This document shows, one piece after another, positions 1 to 11,938 of a stretch of 64,000 nt of DNA (position 1 is the stretch's first letter; every line of letters begins with the position of its first letter). Location of the stretch: NCBI GenBank assembly GCA_036362985.1, contig JAYGXS010000004.1, positions 22,350,186 through 22,414,185 of the forward strand. The letters run 5' to 3'. A model generated the notes under the pieces. The model was given only the letters and a program-made list of their open reading frames with translations. It searched no databases and had not been told where the DNA came from. Position numbers and translations under genes: made by a program. The DNA comes from Ligula intestinalis. Taxonomy: Eukaryota > Platyhelminthes > Cestoda > Diphyllobothriidea > Diphyllobothriidae.

Positions 1-3000
1 AAACAAACGAGGGTCAGGGTGGTTCGTTACACTGGGACTTGAAAATTATCGACTATCCCAAATTACCTTTCGAGACTTCTCGTGGAATTATAGTGCAAGA
101 ACACAAGCAGAATATAGCGGGCATAGACGGAAAACTGATACTGGCCCTAAGCGGAAGGAATAGACGCTATCCAAGACCTCCTGGTGCGCTTGTGGTATCA
201 CACGGTAACCCAGGCTTCCGCAAACCTTGAGCGTGGCCGTACAATAGGCTATTTTTTTGGGGGTGTTGGGGTTTGCGTTGCATGCCTTTGAATGGTAAAT
301 TTTTGCTATTTTTGCGTAGATTATGTCTTTTGTCTATGGCCAACCCACTTATAAACTACAAAAAATGACTGTTGCTTTATTTTAAAAGCATTCTTTTGAC
401 GGAATCACACGCGCGCTAACGACGCGATTTCTGTGAGCGGGCAACATGTGGCGTGTTCTCTGTTCTCACCTAATGTATTATACTTCCTGCCCCTCCATTG
501 CATATTGTTTCTGTTACCTTTCTGTTTGCAAAGTTTGCGCGTGAATCTTAGTGTACTATTGGGTGAAGTTCGATGAAGAATGTGCATGAAATGTGTAGAA
601 GAATATACGAGGATGTAGAAACCCTGCAACCCAACAGTAGGCAGCATAAAATTCTGGATTATCCATCAATGGGCGAATGTGACAGTGAATCTTCAGTTGA
701 AAGCATTTTGGATTATGAATTTAGAGCTAGTAAACTCGCCGGATCGTCGACAGCTGTGGCATACGCCGAATTTCGGCGCAGTATGCGTACTTTTGAAAAC
801 ACCGTTGGAATGAACGATTATTCGACGACGCACAGGGACATACGGATTTGACTGCATGATTGGGCTTTAAAGTCCAATGTTTTGCGTTGTCATCTGTGTA
901 GCCTTCTAGAAATTTTTAGGGAACGCCCTGTGCACTGCAACTTAGCTCAATTGACAGTGGGAAGCGCGTTAAACTTGACCGGTGAAAGCAATTGTACTCA
1001 CTGGGATGCAGAGTTGAAATGTGTTTTTTTGAGAACGATGAGATAGTGGTCATTTTAGCAATCGATGATTTACCACAATAGTAAGTCAATAAGGGAGTTT
1101 TGGCCGATTTTAAGTTGCGTAGTCTAAAATTGTGTGAATAGTGCCTTCCCCGTAGCTGTATATTGTGTGAACAGAAAACTCCAGTATGTTCAGGCCTTCT
1201 ACAGGGCCGTTTTTTACGACACTACGTCCCTCCAAGACGACGGGATCCAATTTTCCTACCTCAAATGCCGCACTCGTATGTGCACTTTGTGCATTATTTT
1301 CAGGAGCTTTCGTTAAGCAAGTGAAGCACATGAACACATTCGAAGGCTGCGAATTGGTGTACGGTCAGCGGACATGCTTGAGAGAATTTGCATACCTTGA
1401 GAAAGGTGAGAACATAAGAACGGACGAAGCTTTCGTAGGCGAGCTTGGTAATCTGCACATAGTGGGTTTATCACCCTTCAGCAGTTGCAAACTGGGATTG
1501 GTGTCTTACATTTCATTACATCCCTTCAACTAGTTTACCTAGGTGTAAGGGGAAAATGCGTTTATGGGTGAACAGTAATAGGTCTAAAGTAACTGGCGAG
1601 GCACGGCCATATACACTGAAGTCCAAGGATACGGAAACGGCGAGCTTCTACCTGTCATGTGAGTTCTTTCAGCAATGCAAAGTTAAAGAGAGCTTGATAT
1701 GTGAAAAGGTGCGGGGCACAGACAATCCCGGCTGTATATCCGCATAGTTGTTCTTAGAAAAATTTTGCCCATCATATGTTTTAGGTGATATCTGCTTCTG
1801 TTTGCCGCCATCCGTTTTATGGCCTCGCGTACCCTACATAATCATAATACGGGCTCCTGCAGACAGTTTCTGAGGCTTTTAACGCAAAAATTCCCTGGCT
1901 TGTATGGAAAAAACATATATTTTACAAGATTCATAGCCTTATGCATCTAGCTGATGATGTTGTATGCCACGAAGTTTTAGACTCATTTTCTATACAGCCT
2001 AGAGTCTGCAACATGAAATTGACCTCGTTTGGGTATAATCCCGTCAGCCATACACGTATATTTATCGCCAGTTATTCTCCTCGCTCCTTTACTTTTTCAG
2101 AACATCGTTGGTTTACGTAAGTAGACAAAATAAAATTTAGAAGCTAATTAAACGGCCGCTATCAATCAAAATAAATGAAAAAAAAAATAAATTGATACAA
2201 AAATTGGGAATGCAAACTTTGCCACAACCGTGTCACATACTTTGTTTGGTAATGTGCTCTTGAGAAGCATCTATCTCTTCGAAATCTTGTGTGATTTGCA
2301 GAAGTCCTATCATTACGTATAGTGGGGTCTCTGGATTTTCGCTCTGGGAAATTAAGTTCCTTATGAGTAGTTTCTCTCTGAAGAGTTCATCTGCGGCGTT
2401 TCGAAATCTGTTCAAGTGCTGCCAAAACGTTGAAAATATTGGGAATGGGTTATTAACTTACCAGTCATTTCCAGTTTTAACCACTTGTGTCATTAGTGCT
2501 GTTAAAGGTAGCGTGAAAATTTTCGCAGGTATGCAATGCGTTTATAGTCTAGCTTGGTAACCTGTTTAAAACATAACTTAATCACATCCACGCGGACTAT
2601 ATAATCAGTTATGACTGCTTGCGCCGATTGTTCTATCCTCCGCTGGATGAGGTAGAGAAATTGGGCTAAAACGTTTGTAGAAAGTGATAAACTACATTAC
2701 GAAAGGCTTACAGCGGTCGATGCCACGGCATCTTTCATATCTCACTTATTAGAAGAACTCAACTGTTATCTGAATTGCTTGGCCAGCTCTAGTCATGTCG
2801 TGGCACTCTTTGTCAAGAGAAGGTGACACTTAAGTGGACATTAAAGGATTTAATATGCAGGGGGCAAATGAACAGCATCCGAAGGTCCTCGCATAAATCT
2901 AGGCGAGTAATTGTCTGGTTTTAAATTTTGAGGCAATATAGGACTACATGAGAGGATAATTGTGACACTTTCAACCTGAATAACTGTTGTCTACGAATTC

Positions 3001-3810
3001 ACACAAGTTAACAGAAAATATCACAAAATTCGGCGTTCTACACCAGGAACGCTTCGCAGAAAAACGGAACCGTGTTTTTCTACGGTCTGCACACGCTTTC
3101 GATGTCTTTACTAGTGCATAAAGACAGGTAGACATTTATGACTTTTATAGCACAAAGGAATAATCCAATACATTCCAAACAGTGTGAGGTTCTGGGGGAA
3201 ACTTTAGGTAAGTTTTGACTTAGTCGTTAATTTCTGCGAGGGGAAAATTATTTACGGACTGAAAGCCAGGATTTCTTTCCTTTGTTTTCATTACTAGTTT
3301 TCCTACAAGTTTTCTGAATAGACAGGCCACCTACAAAAACGGAGTATGATGTTCAAAAACGTCACATGCATGGACCACTCGCCAGAACTGAAGTATTTCT
3401 CTCGCAGATAGGTTACTACTATCTGCGGCATTGGATTTTGATTTCCAAGAATCTTATTGAATGACTTGGTTAGGATGCCAATGGCACAGTACGTACTGCT
3501 GGGCAACCAAAATGCTCATGCTTAAACGTTTTCCTCAATACGTTGTAAATGGTTCGCCGTGCTTCCAGTATAAGCTCTATAGACTTAAAATTTTGAAGTG
3601 TTCTTAAAATGTTTTTGATGCTATCTATAAAATAAAACACTTGGCATCTGCCATAAAGTCACAAAAAGGCGAGTTTGCAGATTTTTGTCCGCTGAACTCA
3701 ATTTGGTTATTTTACAACTCAAATTAACACCTGACAGTTATTGCTTGTAATCTCACATCGCCATATAAATTGACCTAACTCTTAAGTGCTATCACAATGA
3801 AGCCATTTTC
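1..3810. other. No recognisable gene
   Basis: Open frames here are short (the longest about 115 codons, 1186-1533). None shows a domain, signal peptide or composition that I recognise, and many lack an ATG. An A-rich tract lies near 2165-2190. I see no tRNA-like box pairs or transposon coding remnants. Confidence 0.5.
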
Positions 3811-3896
3811 TTAACACTTTGACTGCGACTCCAAAAATAGCCTGTAGTTTGACATCATTGCGTGTACCACATATGGCGCGCGTCGCAAAGTGTTAA
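3811..3896. mobile_element. 86-bp piggyBac-like MITE
   Basis: The segment begins TTAACACTTTG and ends CAAAGTGTTAA, a perfect 11-bp terminal inverted repeat whose outermost TTAA doubles as the target site. A further CGAC/GTCG pair lies just inside each end. TTAA targets followed by a CACTTTG-type end are typical of piggyBac-derived miniature elements. There is no coding capacity. The family assignment is inference; the inverted ends are seen directly. Confidence 0.6.
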
Positions 3897-3974
3897 TCAA
3901 TTTGACATCTTTTAAGGTTTTTCAGAATTTTCAAACATCGGAATTTATTGATGCGGCCGTCAACGATCATAACC

Positions 3975-4145
3975 TCGTTTGCAGTGTTTAAAGCGTTGGA
4001 CTTCTAACTAACAAGGTCACGGGTTCGAGCCTCGGGGCGGCTACCCCTGGGGTTCACTATAGCTGACTGATGACGGCTAATGAGTTAGAAATGACCACCT
4101 CAGTGTCTCTTGTCGTTCTAGGTAACATATTTCTGCCTAAGGCGA
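3975..4145 (+). mobile_element. tRNA-headed SINE, degenerate type 1 copy
   Basis: A pol III B-box-like motif (GGTTCGAGCC near 4022) is followed about 40 bp downstream by the CTGATGA...GAAA core shared with the SINEs at 20.5, 28.5 and 47.8 kb, then by CAGTGTCTCTTG, the diverged equivalent of the CAATCTCCC / CGGTCTCCC block of the other copies. The A box is not clear. This is an old insertion. Confidence 0.65.
4062..4104 (+). ncRNA. Degenerate hammerhead-ribozyme core in SINE
   Basis: CTGATGA at 4067-4073 and GAAA at 4088-4091 enclose a short stem II (GGC/GUU with loop UAAUGA). Stem I can form between GCTGA (4062-4066) and TCAGT (4100-4104). The stem III palindrome is damaged (UGACCAC instead of UGGCCAU) and the U of the cleavage triplet is lost, so this copy should be inactive. 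It is useful as an outlier for covariation. Confidence 0.5.
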
Positions 4146-5645
4146 CCTCAGTCTGTGTTCACTGGTACAGAAGAGTTTTGTGCACCTTTTTATGTCCAAA
4201 TGTAGTACAGATCCTTGCGGATGTATCATATAAAACTGTGTGCTTCGTTAGTGAAGACACACGGAAGGGACTGACCGTCAGCAAGGTTATTCTTCAGTTT
4301 TACAGCTTTGCGTTTTTGACCCTTTATCCTGACCTGCTGTATGTAATTCGCTTCAAAGTTTGTTTCGCCATTTCTTACTGCCGATCCCGTACAAGGGTTT
4401 TTATTGACTTGCGACAGGGAGGACAGCCTTCCGACGATTTCGCTTTTGGTGGCCAGGATGACTTTGACCTTTCGTCGTTCTTCCTCAGTGTAGCCACTTC
4501 GAAGGAAGGTCTACCCTATCGCTTAATTTTACCGCCCTTTCGTTGCGAAACTAATCTTTCTGAACACGACAATTTCCACTTTGTATCGCATCATTTCTCG
4601 AACGACCAATCCTGTACCTTGTTCTCGCTTATCTAAGAGTGATCGGAACTACCGGGTCACTAGAGTGAGCGGGACCACTGTTACGGGAGGGCGGTTAATA
4701 TAAACGAGTATTGTTTCTCTATATCCTGTTTTAACTGCACAGGTAACGTCTAGCTACCACAGTCATCCGTTTAGACGGCATGAACCAGCGCTTGTAAGGA
4801 TATCTTCCCCGAGGATAAGCAATATTTCCCTCAATAGGACGACCTAGACAGCCTTGATGGCTGTGAATTTAGTTGTAGCTCACCGTTGGCATTGTAGGAA
4901 GGCGACCGATATTTATGTGAGTCATATATTGGATTAAGTGTCTCTTTCTTGGGCAGGCATTCTAAGGGGACTGTGGGGATGAAGCAAGGTTGCTATCAGA
5001 TGTGAATACTGGTTGAAGATGACGAGTGCCAGCGAATGGGATGTCGCTGTTGTGTAGATCACAGGTTCGTGAAGTCACAGCTGGGAGATGAATGCTAGGT
5101 GAATACAATGCGGAGTAGCCACGAAGTACGACGACGCATTAAGATGACTAATAAACCAGCAAACTTTGCCTCTAGTTTGGATTCTCCAACCTTATACCTG
5201 TTCAAGAAGTTCAGTGCTAAGTAACGTTTCTTCGAACATCTCAATGTCCACCTTAATCCCGGCAGTGTTTCCTCAAATCACGAGCGAAATCCGGCAGAGA
5301 TGATTATCTTTGATTATAATGGGCTGATTATCAATTTTGGTCACCGTGCTTTATCTCCAATTTGTAGTTGAAGAAAATAAATAGTACTAACTCCTTGTAG
5401 CTATTACTTTAGAAGGTAGGCGAGCATTCTACAACGGCATTAAGTGTGCCTTGAATATTGCATTCGAATTCACCTTCCAAAGTGTTCAGCTGACGATTTC
5501 TGTTTTTTTTAAATATGTTTATTCGAAGTATGTTTTTGGCACATTGTTGTACCGTTAAATCTAGGCTTTTTCTAAAACCTACTTGACAATGACAGTTCTG
5601 ACCTATCACTAATTACAGACCGACCTGTGCTTTATTTAGACGGAA
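4146..5645. other. No supported gene; upstream region of SMSr gene
   Basis: An open frame of 188 codons at 4070-4636 starts inside the ribozyme core of the SINE and has no recognisable domain, so I do not call it a gene. The last 300 bp before 5646 would hold the promoter and 5' UTR of the SMSr gene. A pyrimidine-rich stretch ending in AG at 5638-5639, seven bases before the ATG, could be a cis- or trans-splice acceptor. Confidence 0.4.
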
Positions 5646-7007
5646 ATGGATAATTCCTCCTTGTCCGATAGTCAGGAAGAATACTCAGCATCCTCCTTCG
5701 CGCTCTGGCTAAAGGAGTGCGGCTTCTCAGAAAATCTTTGTGACCTTTTTAAACATCACGCAATAGATGGCGAAAGTTTCGGTCTGCTCAATGAAAATGA
5801 TCTCCGCGAGATGGGCATCGAGCAGATCGGCCTGCGCAAGCGCATTCTTTTTCTCATTGCTCAGTGGCGTAGCTATGAAAAGCACCAGCAACCCCTGTCC
5901 GTTGGTGAAATCCCCTCTCTAGCCGGACCTAGCAATGGTCTGACAGGAGCGACAATGGTCCACCCTTTAGCTTCAACTTTCAGTGGCAGGAAAAAACCTG
6001 ACCAAACTTACGATTCAAACTTTCCCCACAGAGAGCGAGTCAACCTATTCGAAGGTCCTGTTGTCCACGGGCGTCTACCCGCTCAAAGTGAGTCATACTC
6101 TGTCTGCGAGAGCAATCCCAAGCTGTGGAAGGTCGCTGTGAGCGCTCTTTATGCCATGTTCTCCTTCTCTGTCACTGCTTTTGTCATGGTCCTTGTGCAC
6201 GAGCGTCTTCCAGAGATGTCCAAGTATCCTCCTCTCCCAGACATTCTACTCGACAACCTGCCTTACATCTCCTGGGCTTTTGAGGCAGCAGAGGTCGTGG
6301 CAGTTGCCTTACTGGCCATATGGCTTACTATTTTGGTCTTTCATCGGCATCGATTCATCCTCCTGCGACGCTACTGTTCGCTGCTGGGGACAGTCTTTCT
6401 GCTGCGCAGTGTTACCATGTTTATCACCTCACTCAGTGCACCGGGTCGCCATTTGTCTACCGAATGCAAGCCGTTTGTTTTCCACTCATTCAGCGAGCGT
6501 CTTCGTCGAGCAGCGGAAATCTTCTTCGGTCTTGGGATGACCCTAAGGGGAGTTCGTACTTGTGGGGACTACATTTTCAGTGGACATACCGCGGTAATTA
6601 CGATGCTCAACTTCTTCATAACTGAGTACACACCGCCGAGCTTTCACCCCCTTCACATATTTACTTGGATTCTCAACGTATTTGGCATCTTCTTCATTCT
6701 GGCCGCGCACGAACATTACTCAATCGATGTGTTTGTGGCGGTGTACATAACCTCGCGTCTTTTCTTGTACTATCACTGGTTGGCAAACAATCAGTTTCTC
6801 ATGCGCCAGGACAAGCAAAGGGCCAGGATCTGGTTCCCCCTCTTCACCTTTTTTGAGTCAGATTCCCGGGGCGCTGTTCCTGCGGAATTCTCCAATCCCT
6901 TTCAAGGCATCTTTCAGTTTCTAAAGTGTCGTCTTCTCCCGCGCCATGTTTCTAGTATTCTGATTCCTCCTAGAGGACAATTTTATTTTCACGAGAAGGT
7001 AAATTGA
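5646..7007 (+). CDS. SAMD8: Sphingomyelin synthase-related protein (SMSr; ceramide phosphoethanolamine synthase)
   Basis: A 453-residue multi-pass membrane enzyme, expected in the ER, that moves a phosphoethanolamine head group from phosphatidylethanolamine to ceramide. Residues about 14-75 form a SAM domain. The rest carries the sphingomyelin-synthase motifs: PPLPD (about 195-199), an arginine-rich [13 protein letters not shown] stretch, [10 protein letters not shown] (306-315) and HEHYSIDV. The catalytic triad is His314, His357 and Asp361. Several hydrophobic segments span about 160-375. The GVRTCGD...TMLNFF and RARIWFP segments fit SMSr better than SMS1/2. The start has a purine at -3 and G at +4 (GAAATGG), and the SAM domain follows at once. 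The length is near that of animal SMSr. The frame is intact and intronless. A donor-like GAAGGTAAAT lies nine bases before the stop, so a spliced C-terminal variant is possible. No related neighbour genes are seen. Confidence 0.93.
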   Translation: MDNSSLSDSQEEYSASSFALWLKECGFSENLCDLFKHHAIDGESFGLLNENDLREMGIEQIGLRKRILFLIAQWRSYEKHQQPLSVGEIPSLAGPSNGLTGATMVHPLASTFSGRKKPDQTYDSNFPHRERVNLFEGPVVHGRLPAQSESYSVCESNPKLWKVAVSALYAMFSFSVTAFVMVLVHERLPEMSKYPPLPDILLDNLPYISWAFEAAEVVAVALLAIWLTILVFHRHRFILLRRYCSLLGTVFLLRSVTMFITSLSAPGRHLSTECKPFVFHSFSERLRRAAEIFFGLGMTLRGVRTCGDYIFSGHTAVITMLNFFITEYTPPSFHPLHIFTWILNVFGIFFILAAHEHYSIDVFVAVYITSRLFLYYHWLANNQFLMRQDKQRARIWFPLFTFFESDSRGAVPAEFSNPFQGIFQFLKCRLLPRHVSSILIPPRGQFYFHEKVN

Positions 7008-7237
7008 TGCCAGCCCTCCAGTGTTCTTTTGCCCGTTCTCTGCTGACACCCTCTCTGCGTATTCTGCAGTTCTCCTGCCTCTGCAATCTACTCTGCAGAG
7101 ATGTCGAGATCTTGTTATTTTTTCTACAAATTAAGCCTTATTTTGATACTTTTATTTGTCGCCTTTCTCTGGCTTCCGTTTATCGCCTGCACCAGAGAAT
7201 TGATTTCAGTTTGCGTGTACTAGTTAATTTTCAAAAT

Positions 7238-7243
7238 AATAAA
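7238..7243 (+). promoter_or_regulatory. Possible poly(A) signal of SMSr gene
   Basis: AATAAA lies about 230 bp past the stop codon in AT-rich sequence. It is the first canonical hexamer downstream of the SMSr reading frame. No transcript end can be seen from the sequence. Confidence 0.45.
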
Positions 7244-7249
7244 TTTATC

Positions 7250-8040
7250 TGCCATTGTTCGCAAGTTGCTTTTCAACCTAAAGCTTTGTTCAGGGAACTA
7301 TTTTCACATCAGCCATTATGCAAGTGAATGCTATATAAGTCGCTGTTTGCTGCTCATGTCATTCATCAAACCAGTTTTACCTATTAGGCAACTGGGCGTG
7401 AGGCGGGCTGTTTGTGTCTTCCTGAGGCGGCAGCAACTGTGTGTGCTCATGACTAATATTATAGCACAACGACTCTCACTGCTGGCTTCAGGCCCCTTTC
7501 TCATCCACTATTCTCTCCGATCCGGTTAGGTGGCTTGACAACACGACTCTTTGAATGTTTGCTACCGGACAGCGCTTATTTGAGCAGTTTCCTTTAAATG
7601 AGCCTATACAGAATGAGTAGTCTCTTGAATACGAAGAGGAGTCCATCTGTTGTTTGAATTGAAACTGTACCGTACTCCTGAAATAAGTACAAGCTAAAAG
7701 TTAAGGTCCATGTTTTGTCAGTGTTTTTGCTGCTGCATGATTCAGCAGTGAGGCGTTCGGCCCCTCAGTGGGTCCCCCAGCGTTCTGTAGGCGGTTTCTG
7801 GTATAGGTACTCCAAAGAATACTCAAGAGCATAATTGCAGAAATTATTAAGTGCAAGGTATGGAGGTTAGTGACCGGGACAGGATTTTTTAGAGTTCGAC
7901 CCGAAATTTCAATGAACATTTGAGTCAAAGACAACCAACTACTGTGAAATAACCGCATAGTGGTCATTCTAGACGCAAGTAGAAGCGCAGTATGGTAAAG
8001 ACTTTATATCATACTGCCAACATTAGTATATATGGCAATT
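7250..8040. other. No gene seen
   Basis: Only short frames without recognisable domains. Part of this may be 3' UTR of the SMSr gene. Confidence 0.45.
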
Positions 8041-8131
8041 CGGACGGTCGAGTGGGTCCTCTGACAGGTCGGTGTACGCATATATGCCACTGTATATCCC
8101 CGATTTAATATCGGCAAAGACCGTGAGCTCG

Positions 8132-8185
8132 TAGCTCAACTGTTAGGACGTTTGCTCTGACGGGAGAGATCCCGAGTTCAAATCT
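8132..8185 (+). promoter_or_regulatory. Pol III A and B boxes of SINE
   Basis: TAGCTCAACTGTTAGG (8132-8147) fits an A box and AGTTCAAATCT (8175-8185) a B box, 27 bp apart, as in tRNA genes. The surrounding sequence does not fold into a full cloverleaf, so this is a SINE promoter and not a tRNA gene. Confidence 0.7.
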
Positions 8186-8227
8186 CGGCGTGACAGCAAT
8201 TTCAGCGGCCACACTGGAGTTGGGTAT

Positions 8228-8272
8228 CACTAGCCGATGACGCCGAATAAAGCAGAAAAGGCCTTCCTAGTG
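8228..8272 (+). ncRNA. Type 2 hammerhead-like core (U4C)
   Basis: Stem I is a perfect 6 bp, CACTAG (8228-8233) with CTAGTG (8267-8272). The box at 8234-8240 reads CCGATGA, so conserved U4 is C. GAAA is at 8255-8258, and the stem III palindrome AAGGCCTT (8258-8265) is followed by C as H17. Outside stem I, GGG and CCC can pair across an internal loop. The fold is preserved, but the U4C change predicts poor cleavage. Confidence 0.6.
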
Positions 8273-10547
8273 TCCCATGTTTTTGCTGCTAATGTCCTTC
8301 TGCCTATATTTTAGCCGCCTCGCGGTGGAAGCTCGAGAGAGAGCTTTAATTGCAATATGGACGGACGAATGGTTCCTCTGACAGATCGGTGTACGCATAT
8401 ATGCCGCTATAAGTATATATGATATAATCCTGTTCGATCGCTGGGACAATGTTTATTCGCTAGCGATCGAGTCGTCTTCTACTCCTCAATTACTTCCTGG
8501 GACTCGCATGTTCGCTTGTATTAATATATCATGATTCTTAGATGCCGTCTTTTATACAGTAATGGTCCTTTCGACCAGTGATTTTAACATCCGGGTGGGC
8601 CACTAGTTTAACAGTTGGAGAGTTCCACCAGCAACAACCAAGGCTCAATTCTATCCGCCACCTTGATTTGTTAAAAACGCTTAGCGACGTAGGTAGTTGT
8701 ATGGACATGAACTACATTGGCATCGATATATAACTTTTAATATTTCATGCCATAGAGGGATTTTCTGGACAATGTGTTGTTGTCATCCAATTTTTCTTTT
8801 CGGATCAGTTGATATTAGGGATCTCAAGAAGTCGCAGGAGATGAGCGACGACCTTCGTGCGTTGCCAGTTTACGACAGTGCTCGCCAGACTCGGCTTTTA
8901 TGTGGCTGGCTTTCGGGTTATTTTGGGTCATCTGTTTCGTCCGGTGAAGTTACATGGATACCCGTTGCTTTTAAACAGATTAAGGAGGAATTTTAATTAA
9001 GCTACTTTGTCTTTCATCTCATTGCGGTTTGTTTGCGCACTATCTTGTGGAACTTTTGCATGCGATCGCATACTTTCATGTCTAGTTACAAATTCCCAAA
9101 TTCTCAGAAAGCGTCTTGAGTGTTTCAGTTGGTACCAGTGTTGTAGAAAGAGTAGACGGACATAGCTACTGGAACAGCCACCTGTTTAACTGCGAAATTT
9201 CCTATTGCGTACAAAAAACCCTTCGACCTTGACGAGTCTTGGTAATGCTTGCATTCTGACTGCGCGTTTGAAGACATCTCGTCTTGAGCTTGCCTCGGTG
9301 CGCTCGCGTTGTCGACCCAGAAATTCACTTGTCTAATTAATGGGACTTTATTCCCCTGCATGTTGCCGGAAACATATTTTAGTAGATATCAACAGCGTTG
9401 GGCAAACCTTTCTTCCGATCGCATGCCGTTAAACTATATCAAGGTTATGGTACTTACAGCAGAAATCGAAGGACCGCAAACACTGATTACGGTCCGAATA
9501 TGTGTTTTCAGACATAAAAAATACAAAACCCGAATCCGGTTGCTCAGACGAGACGCTTGATGACTGCAAAATGGGTAGGCATAGCTCGAATTTTTTTAGC
9601 TTTTCGGAGCCACAACTCCCTTTAATCGAGATTACCCCGTGGGGAAAACCATTGTTTTGGAGAGGGGGTCCATCGGCCGGCTGGTCAAGAGTATAGTCAA
9701 GTGATCTGTGCAAACCATGCGCGCTCCAGTTAATGCCTACCATTCAGCTGTATGAGTTTGAACCACGTTTTACAAAACCAACGTTGACATCGAAAGCACA
9801 GGGGTGGATGGTAAGGCGGTGGCGCTTAAAAAGAAGACGAACTCAGCAGCCTCGTCATAGATCAATAACTTGCTCTATGCTGATTAGATTCAGGTGGGCG
9901 TCGGTTTGCTCTTCTATCGGCTATCTGTGGAAGCCAATTAGTGGGACCGAAGCCCTCTTAGGTCAGTGTTGTATATTTTTGATAGTTGGTGTACATTTAC
10001 CTGCGCATTTTCCATCCTGCTAACATTAGACAAGTGCTCATTTCAAGAATTTTTTTCAAGTATCTCAGGAGTTGCCTAGTTTTACTTACTGTGTTTGCCA
10101 GCTCCTACGTGAATATCATAAATGAGCATACTTGGTTGTATATCGACGACAGAATTATTTAAATTTTCGACGGCTCAAAATATAGGTTAACGTCAGAAAA
10201 CATGGACCCACAGTAAAGTAGTCACGTCTTTCGACAGTATTTCGTCCTTCAAAATAAAAATGCGTGTTTTTAAAGGGCGATCCCTTTGAAAGTGAATTTC
10301 CATTTGTTAGAGAGGCTGTTACCATGTGCTCTACAAGTGCGCACCAGCTGTCTTTGGGTCAAAATTGGAACTCCCCTTTATAAATGATACGCAAATCATG
10401 CAGGAACAGATACTTTGGCAGATTTTTTGTGGCAAAGTTGCGGGTAAGGATGACTCATATGGCCCCCCTAAACGGAAATGAAATCAACAAACCTGCAATA
10501 CAGACATTTTTACGTCAAATTCCAGGAAAAGTAGGATTATGCTTGCG

Positions 10548-10672
10548 GTTAAGGTTAAATGTAGGGTTCATTTTAGGTTATGATTAGAGCTACGGTTTCG
10601 TTTTACGTTAGCGACCGTGTTAGAGTTAGGAATTATGTCCAGGGCTACACTTATTTCTAGGGTTGGAGGCTC
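10548..10672. repeat. Degenerate telomere-like repeats
   Basis: GGTTAA, TAGGGTT, TTAGGTTA, GTTAGAGTTAGG and TAGGGTTGG follow one another at irregular spacing, resembling a decayed TTAGGG array. No two adjacent perfect units remain, so this could be chance in a GT-rich stretch. Confidence 0.3.
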
Positions 10673-11938
10673 CTTTTTCTGTTTACGGGGAAGGAGGCAT
10701 ATAAGTAATCATTACGGAGTTGCGTTGTCAAACTCGTTTGTCTAGAGAGAAACAGTGTCTGAGGTAATGGACTTGGCTCGCGACGGAGGCTGCACAATCT
10801 GTTTATCTAAAGGCCAAGTACCGTTGACTTTTGTTCAGATCAGACTAGCTGGAACTACGCATTCACTGAAGTATAATGATAGAAGGCAGAAACAGAACGA
10901 GGTGGGCATAAACCTTAACTCAGAAAATATAATCGCAAAGCCCCTACGAAGACTTTTTTGATGGCAGCTGGGATGAAGAGGAATTAGCAAGTCTAGTACA
11001 CGAACATGATGAATGGAAGCGTTGGTGAGTTATTGGGGCGAGTAGCCGTGGTAAAAAGGAGAAGATGCATCTTAAGTACTGCTCAGTAGCCGCTGTCTCT
11101 TCTCCCGGATGCCGAATTCTTGAAGTAATCAGCAAGCTCTGACGGATAAAAGCTTCTTCTCAGTGGTAGAACACACTTTTTTGTCTTCTCTATGACAGTA
11201 GTGGTTGTTTTGTCTGAAAGAAACGGAACTTGGCCGCTTGAGCAAATGCGTAGCCGTAGTACCAACCTGTCGCACACAACAGACATTAACTACAAAGGCT
11301 AGACCGCGTTGAATCACGTGTGCAGGTGACATGCTGCAGAGTTTTGTGTGAATTATCTGCCCCTGTTTGACGCTCGCAAAGTGACCTAAGCAATATTAAA
11401 CTGCAGCTCACGAGTCTCTGGTCGGTAGACGTCACGCCGACACAGAAGGCTCAGTGAGACACATGTGCGCGTCACATGGACGCCACTGGACTCTTCGGTG
11501 TCTTAACGACGAAGAATCACGAGCAGCTGTTGCACCACACCGGAGGACAGCACACAGTTTGTTAGAAAGACGTCTTAGTTTTCCCCAGGGTCCACTATGC
11601 AATTTTTTATGCAGCACACGTGGGATGCGAGGCGTTTTCTAGGGCAGCACCTTCATGCTGTCGGGCCGTTAGGCAGCTATAAGCGTTTGTGCGTCTACAA
11701 CAACATGTTAATAGCCCAGATGACTGATCACAGTTGCTGCGGGTTGTCTGGCTATGACTTTATTAAATTAAGTCAACGGAGCGTAAGTAGCGGTACATTC
11801 AGATGCCACAATCACCAACCGAAGCCTCCAGCAGTAAAATTACACAGAAGGCGCCAGAACGAGTGCTCATTTGTATATACAACTCCATGCCGTAGTCTCA
11901 AGCAGCAAGTATTATAACGACGAGTTCAGTATCGCTAG

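Larger units (their letters stand above)
8041..8430 (+). mobile_element. Type 2 ribozyme SINE, partial tandem dimer
   Basis: The motif TCCTCTGACAG recurs at 8057 and 8374, a period of 317 bp. Between them lie a tRNA-like head, a hammerhead-like core and a tail containing CGCCTCGCGGTGG. After the second motif the unit is repeated only for some 50 bp. The same unit is found in both orientations at 29.4-30.2 kb and 48.7-49.1 kb. A head-to-tail partial dimer suggests origin from a circular or concatemeric template. Confidence 0.75.

Noticed and set aside
1945..1975. CTGATGA at 1948 as another hammerhead
   Set aside because: No GAAA box at the right distance and no stem I pairing.
4070..4636. 188-codon open frame
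   Set aside because: It starts inside the ribozyme core of a SINE, has no recognised domain, and a frame of this length can arise by chance in 64 kb.
8124..8196. tRNA gene
   Set aside because: A and B boxes are present, but acceptor and anticodon arms do not pair, and the same head recurs in a repeat family.
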